Assembly: GCA_964484485.1 (NCBI GenBank)
Contig: CAZAGD010000043.1
Coordinates: 1 to 64,000, forward strand
Direction: 5' to 3'
DNA length: 64,000 bases
Origin: CAZAGD01 sp964484485
GTDB lineage: Bacteria; Desulfobacterota; SM23-61
Position numbers and translations under genes: made by a program
Notes under the pieces: generated by a model
The model's database searches: none
What the model was told of the DNA's origin: nothing
Seen by the model: the letters and a program-made list of their open reading frames with translations, nothing else
In this document: piece by piece, positions 60,300 through 64,000 of the stretch
Layout of the letters: each line of letters begins with the position of its first letter
Position numbering within the stretch: position 1 is the stretch's first letter

Positions 60300-61211
60300 A
60301 TGACTGAGGAGATTAAAAAAAACTTGGACTATTGGCTAGACAGTTATCTGCATTATTTGGCCGTGGAAAAAGGATTGAGCCCCCATACCCTAGAGGCTTA
60401 TGCCCATGACTTGCAGGGATATGCTCTTTTTCTAAGAGACCAAGGGGGAGAATTGTGGAAAATAAACTCCTTGGAGGGAATGAGAAAATATTTCCAGGAG
60501 TTACGTTCCCGAGGCATTTCTCCTCGTAGTCAAGCGCGGATTCTTTCCGCTTTGAGGGGGTTTTATAAATTTTTAGTTCGGGAGCAGGCCTTGGCTGAGA
60601 ACCCGCTGCAGCAATTGCCTACCCCCAAAATTACCCCCCACCTTCCCGAGATACTCAATGCTCAAGAAATAGAAAAACTTTTGGATCAGCCCAACCGCCA
60701 AAATTCTTTAGGGATTCGCGATCGGGCCATGTTAGAGCTTTTATATGCCACGGGTCTGCGCGTCTCCGAATTAATTCATCTCACCTTGAATGATGTCAAT
60801 TTAGATTTAGGCTATGTGCGCACTAAAGGGAAAGGGGGGAAAGAGCGAATTGTCCCTTTAGGCGGAGAAGCTCGGCGAGCCCTTTTAGAATACCTCCAAG
60901 GCCCTCGCCGGCAGGCCCAAGAGAAAGATGGGGAGGCTACTTTATTTTTGGGAAAGAGAGGGAAGGGTATTTCGCGCCAGGGATTCTGGAAAATAATTAA
61001 AAAACATGCTTGGGCCGCGGGGATAAACAAAAGAATCACTCCGCATATGCTACGCCATTCTTTCGCTACCCATCTTTTAGAAAGAGGTGCCGACCTTCGT
61101 TCTGTACAATCAATGTTGGGACATGCCAATATCGCCACTACGCAAATTTACACCCATGTGTCCCGGGAGCATTTAAAACTAATCCACCGTAAATATCATC
61201 CCCGGGGTTAA
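60300..61211 (+). CDS. xerD: tyrosine recombinase XerD/XerC
   Basis: 303 aa from ATG 60300, directly after an in-frame TTG. The N-terminal core-binding domain has HYLAVEKGLSPHTLEAYAHDL and LSALRGFYKFLV. The catalytic domain carries Arg in YATGLRVSELIHL, Lys in TKGKGGKERIVPL, HMLRHSFATHLL, LGHANIATTQIYTH with the Tyr nucleophile. It resolves chromosome dimers at dif. Its position before a DHH-CBS-nucleotidyltransferase fusion and trpS, and its length, fit the chromosomal XerD group rather than a phage integrase. Confidence 0.9.
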   Translation: MTEEIKKNLDYWLDSYLHYLAVEKGLSPHTLEAYAHDLQGYALFLRDQGGELWKINSLEGMRKYFQELRSRGISPRSQARILSALRGFYKFLVREQALAENPLQQLPTPKITPHLPEILNAQEIEKLLDQPNRQNSLGIRDRAMLELLYATGLRVSELIHLTLNDVNLDLGYVRTKGKGGKERIVPLGGEARRALLEYLQGPRRQAQEKDGEATLFLGKRGKGISRQGFWKIIKKHAWAAGINKRITPHMLRHSFATHLLERGADLRSVQSMLGHANIATTQIYTHVSREHLKLIHRKYHPRG

Positions 61212-61213
61212 AA

Positions 61214-63910
61214 ATGGACGTGATTACCACCCATATTAATGCTGATTTTGATTCTTTGGCCTCCATGCTGGCAGCCAAGAAATTATACCCCCAAGCCGTC
61301 ATTGTTTTCCCGGGATCGCAAGAAAAAAATTTACGGGACTTTTTTGTGCAATCGGCATTTTACGTAATGGAGACCAAGCGCTTGAAAAACATCCCTTTTG
61401 ATAAAGTGCGCCGGCTAATATTAGTGGATACCCGCCAACCTGGCCGCATAGGGAAATTTGCTGAATTAGCTCAGCGACCCCATGTGGAATTACATATTTT
61501 TGATCACCATCCGCCATCTGCAGAAGATCTGCATGGGCAGGTAGAATATATTCAAGAAGTGGGCGCCACTATAACCGTATTAATTAAAATTTTAAAAGAG
61601 CGGGGGATACCTATTAATGCCGAAGAGGCTACGATTATGGCCTTAGGATTATACGAGGATACAGGATCTTTTACTTTCACTTCGACTACTAAAGAAGATC
61701 TGGAAGCAGGGGCTTTTCTCTTGGCTCACGGGGCTAATTTGAACATGGTGGCCAACATGATTACCCGCGAACTTACCTCGGAACAGATTTCCCTCTTGAA
61801 CGAATTGATCCATAGTAAGACTTCTTATCTCATCAAAGGCCTGGAGATAGTAGTGGCCAAAGCTACGGCTAATAAATATGTAGGAGATTTTGCTCTCCTG
61901 GTGCATAAGTTACGAGACATGGAGAATATACGGGTTCTTTTCGCTTTGGCGGAGATGGAGGACCGCGTTTATTTTGTGGGGCGGAGTAGTATTCCCGAAG
62001 TCAATGTGGGGGAGATTGCGGCTCTTTTTGGCGGAGGTGGGCATCCTACAGCAGCCTCAGCATCCATCAAAGGAATGAGCCTGGCCCAAGTAGAAGAAAA
62101 GCTTTTGACTTATTTGGAAGGTCGCCTGCCAGCGACAAAGTTGGCCCGCGATCTGATGTCTTTTCCGGTAAAGACCGTTGGGGTAAATGATACTATAGCC
62201 CATGCCAGTGAATTGCTTACCCGCTATAATATCAATGTTTTGCCGGTCATGGATAAAGAAAAATTAGTTGGTCTAATCTCCCGGCAAGTAATTGAAAAGG
62301 CGGCTTATCATGGATTCCGGGATGCTCCCGTTAAAGATTATATGACGAGCGAATTTGCTATTGTTCATCCGCGCACCGCCTTGACTAAAGTGCAGGACAT
62401 AATAGTAGGCCATAACCAGCGGTTTTTGCCGGTTATGGATAAAGATAAATTGGTAGGCGCCATCACCCGTACCGATCTGCTCCGCTGGATGTATACCAGC
62501 ACTCATCAATCTTGGCCTGCTCCTGCCGAAAGAGAATTTTCAGCCCTCCGCCCGCGCACCAAAGGAGTGGCAAACATCTTAGAAGAACGCTTACCGAAAG
62601 ATGTACTTTCCTTAATGAAAACCATCGGGGAGATGGGTGCTAAATTAGGCTATCAAGTATATGCTGTGGGCGGATTCGTCCGGGACCTTCTGCTGCGGAT
62701 TGAAAATTTTGATATTGATATTGTAGTCGAAGGGGAGGGGATTAAATTAGCGCAACTCTTAGCGGAGCAGGGAGGCGGTCAAATTCAAGTACATAAAAAA
62801 TTTGGCACAGCTACCTTAATCTTTCCCCAAGGAAGGCGGCTCGATATTGCTACCGCCCGCTTAGAGTATTATGAACATCCAGCCGCTCTTCCCCGTATCG
62901 AACATAGCTCTATCAAACTTGATCTTTTTCGCCGAGACTTTACTATAAACGCTTTAGCCCTCCACCTCCACCCGCAACACTTTGGGGAATTGATAGACTT
63001 TTTTGGCGGGCAGAGGGACCTGAAAGAAAAACTTATTAGGGTTATTCATAATTTGAGTTTTATAGAAGATCCAACCCGCATTTTTAGGGCCCTGCGTTTT
63101 GAACAACGGATCGGTTTTCAGATTGCCCGCCATACGCAGATGCTCATGGAAAATGCAGTCCGACTTGAACTTTTCGGGCGTTTATCAGGTAAAAGACTTT
63201 TTCATGAATTGGTACTTTGTCTGGCAGAGGAAAAGCCTTGGCGGGTTATCAAGCGGTTGGGAGATTATAATTTATTAAAATTCTTTCACCCCCGGCTAAA
63301 TGTAGACCGATCTCTGGAGAACCTTTTTCAAAATTTGGAAAATGTTATCTCTTGGTATCAACTCTTATTTACGGGGGAGAAGTATGATAAATGGCTAGTA
63401 TTTTTCCTAGGGTTGGTTGAACATCTGAACGAAAAAGAAATTCAAGACTTATTAAAAAGACTTGCTCTTCCAGAAAAATTCAAAGAAAGATTTTTAGAAA
63501 ATAGACGGTTGGCCTGGAAAGTGGAAGAAGAACTAATTCGTTATCCAGGGCTAAAGCGGAGCGAAATATATTTCCTGCTCAAGCCCTTGCCGGTTGAATT
63601 CCTTCTTTATGCTATGGGGAGAACAAGCTCGGCCGAGGCCCGCAAGGCGATTTCCCTTTATTTTACTACTCTAAAACCAGTCCAAGTTTTGTTAAAAGGA
63701 AAAGATTTGAAAAAATTGGGATATCCGCCGGGGCCGATTTATAATAAAATCTTTCATGACCTGCTCCGGGCTCGTTTAGACGGAGAATTGCATACTTATC
63801 AAGATGAAGTTGCTTTTGTGCAAAAACATTTTGCCTCTAATCGCGATATGGCTAAAGAGGATGGTTACCTAATTAATTTAACTTCCGCGAAGGAAAGGAG
63901 TACAGTTTGA
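61214..63910 (+). CDS. DHH-CBS-CCA fusion: tRNA nucleotidyltransferase with phosphoesterase domain
   Basis: 898 aa, three parts. Residues 1-310: DHH/DHHA1 phosphoesterase (HINADFDSLAS, DTRQPGRIG, IFDHHPPS near 95, GGGGHPTAASASI). Residues about 315-430: a CBS pair (VKTVGVNDTIAHASELL, AIVHPRTALTKVQDII). From about 475: a class II poly(A)-polymerase/tRNA nucleotidyltransferase with GGFVRDLL near 485, FDIDIVVEG (DxD), RRDFTINALAL and EDPTRIFRALRFEQR. It adds all or part of CCA to tRNA ends; the tRNA-Arg here lacks encoded CCA. The start lies 2 bp after the xerD stop. This fusion is known in Desulfobacterota. Confidence 0.93.
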   Translation: MDVITTHINADFDSLASMLAAKKLYPQAVIVFPGSQEKNLRDFFVQSAFYVMETKRLKNIPFDKVRRLILVDTRQPGRIGKFAELAQRPHVELHIFDHHPPSAEDLHGQVEYIQEVGATITVLIKILKERGIPINAEEATIMALGLYEDTGSFTFTSTTKEDLEAGAFLLAHGANLNMVANMITRELTSEQISLLNELIHSKTSYLIKGLEIVVAKATANKYVGDFALLVHKLRDMENIRVLFALAEMEDRVYFVGRSSIPEVNVGEIAALFGGGGHPTAASASIKGMSLAQVEEKLLTYLEGRLPATKLARDLMSFPVKTVGVNDTIAHASELLTRYNINVLPVMDKEKLVGLISRQVIEKAAYHGFRDAPVKDYMTSEFAIVHPRTALTKVQDIIVGHNQRFLPVMDKDKLVGAITRTDLLRWMYTSTHQSWPAPAEREFSALRPRTKGVANILEERLPKDVLSLMKTIGEMGAKLGYQVYAVGGFVRDLLLRIENFDIDIVVEGEGIKLAQLLAEQGGGQIQVHKKFGTATLIFPQGRRLDIATARLEYYEHPAALPRIEHSSIKLDLFRRDFTINALALHLHPQHFGELIDFFGGQRDLKEKLIRVIHNLSFIEDPTRIFRALRFEQRIGFQIARHTQMLMENAVRLELFGRLSGKRLFHELVLCLAEEKPWRVIKRLGDYNLLKFFHPRLNVDRSLENLFQNLENVISWYQLLFTGEKYDKWLVFFLGLVEHLNEKEIQDLLKRLALPEKFKERFLENRRLAWKVEEELIRYPGLKRSEIYFLLKPLPVEFLLYAMGRTSSAEARKAISLYFTTLKPVQVLLKGKDLKKLGYPPGPIYNKIFHDLLRARLDGELHTYQDEVAFVQKHFASNRDMAKEDGYLINLTSAKERSTV

Positions 63911-63913
63911 GGT

Positions 63914-64000
63914 ATGGATAAACAACGTGTCTTAAGTGGTATGCGTCCCTCAGGAAAGCTGCATTTGGGGAATTTAGCGGGAGCCTTGGAAAATTGGAAA
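63914..64000 (+). CDS. trpS: tryptophanyl-tRNA synthetase, N-terminal 29 codons (cut by window end)
   Basis: ATG at 63914, 3 bp after the previous stop, with GAGG in between. Reads MDKQRVLSGMRPSGKLHLGN followed by LAGALENWK. The SGKLHLGN segment is the class I HIGH-type signature in TrpS. It continues beyond the window. The order nucleotidyltransferase fusion - trpS agrees with Desulfobacterota-like synteny. Confidence 0.92.
   Translation, partial: MDKQRVLSGMRPSGKLHLGNLAGALENWK

Overview
The window reads as chromosomal DNA of an AT-rich, Gram-negative, probably anaerobic bacterium. The gene orders (alaS-recX-recA-thpR-cinA-pgpA; xerD, then a DHH/CBS/CCA nucleotidyltransferase fusion, then trpS) and the transporter content are of the kind seen in Desulfobacterota-like (former Deltaproteobacteria) genomes. 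A BamD-type lipoprotein, Tat signals and type IV pilus motors point to a diderm. The taxonomic placement is inference from synteny; there is no rRNA gene in the window.

Layout. (1) 1-5172: one end of an integrative element. It holds an amber-interrupted MT-A70 adenine methyltransferase, a CI-like S24 repressor, an excisionase/integrase pair, and two tandem units of the form leader repeat - gene - tail repeat (a zinc-ribbon protein and a Mug-type DNA glycosylase). It ends at the 3' half of a tRNA-Pro gene, a likely attachment site, followed by a terminator. (2) 5273-9271: a lipoprotein and a TAXI-type TRAP transporter. (3) 9618-13995: crotonase, 3-hydroxyacyl-CoA dehydrogenase, a small cysteine-rich protein and a split B12-dependent acyl-CoA mutase with isobutyryl-CoA-mutase-like pocket residues, consistent with C4 acyl-CoA metabolism. 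(4) 14018-29868: housekeeping (bamD, alaS, recX, recA, thpR, cinA, pgpA, pilB, pilC, cysteine desulfurase, tsaD, rsmA, hydrolase, ttcA). (5) 30084-45650: tRNA-Met and an accessory organic-acid region with an orphan TctC-type receptor, a DctPQM TRAP system, two tandem paralogous TAXI-TRAP systems, an amidohydrolase and a CaiB-type CoA-transferase. (6) 46057-59179: lipoprotein, SfsA-GIY-YIG fusion, tRNA-Arg, a Tat-signal methyltransferase, a deacetylase/spmB/spmA/LD-carboxypeptidase operon, a Tat-signal DUF362 protein, an M20 amidase, miaB, a PHP hydrolase and two PilT-type ATPases. (7) 59180-64000: a repeat-rich gap, xerD, the DHH-CBS-CCA fusion and the first 29 codons of trpS.

The most striking feature outside genes is a family of non-coding elements (113-294 bp) with shared inverted ends beginning CTGACCGTC. 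Five copies are each flanked by a 9-bp direct repeat (one perfect, four with 8 of 9 matching), so they are miniature transposons. No matching transposase is in the window. Several smaller dispersed repeat families fill the other gaps.

Taken together, the organism appears to take up organic acids by several TRAP-type systems and to process them as CoA thioesters (CoA-transferase, crotonase, dehydrogenase, B12 mutase). Substrates cannot be read from the sequence.
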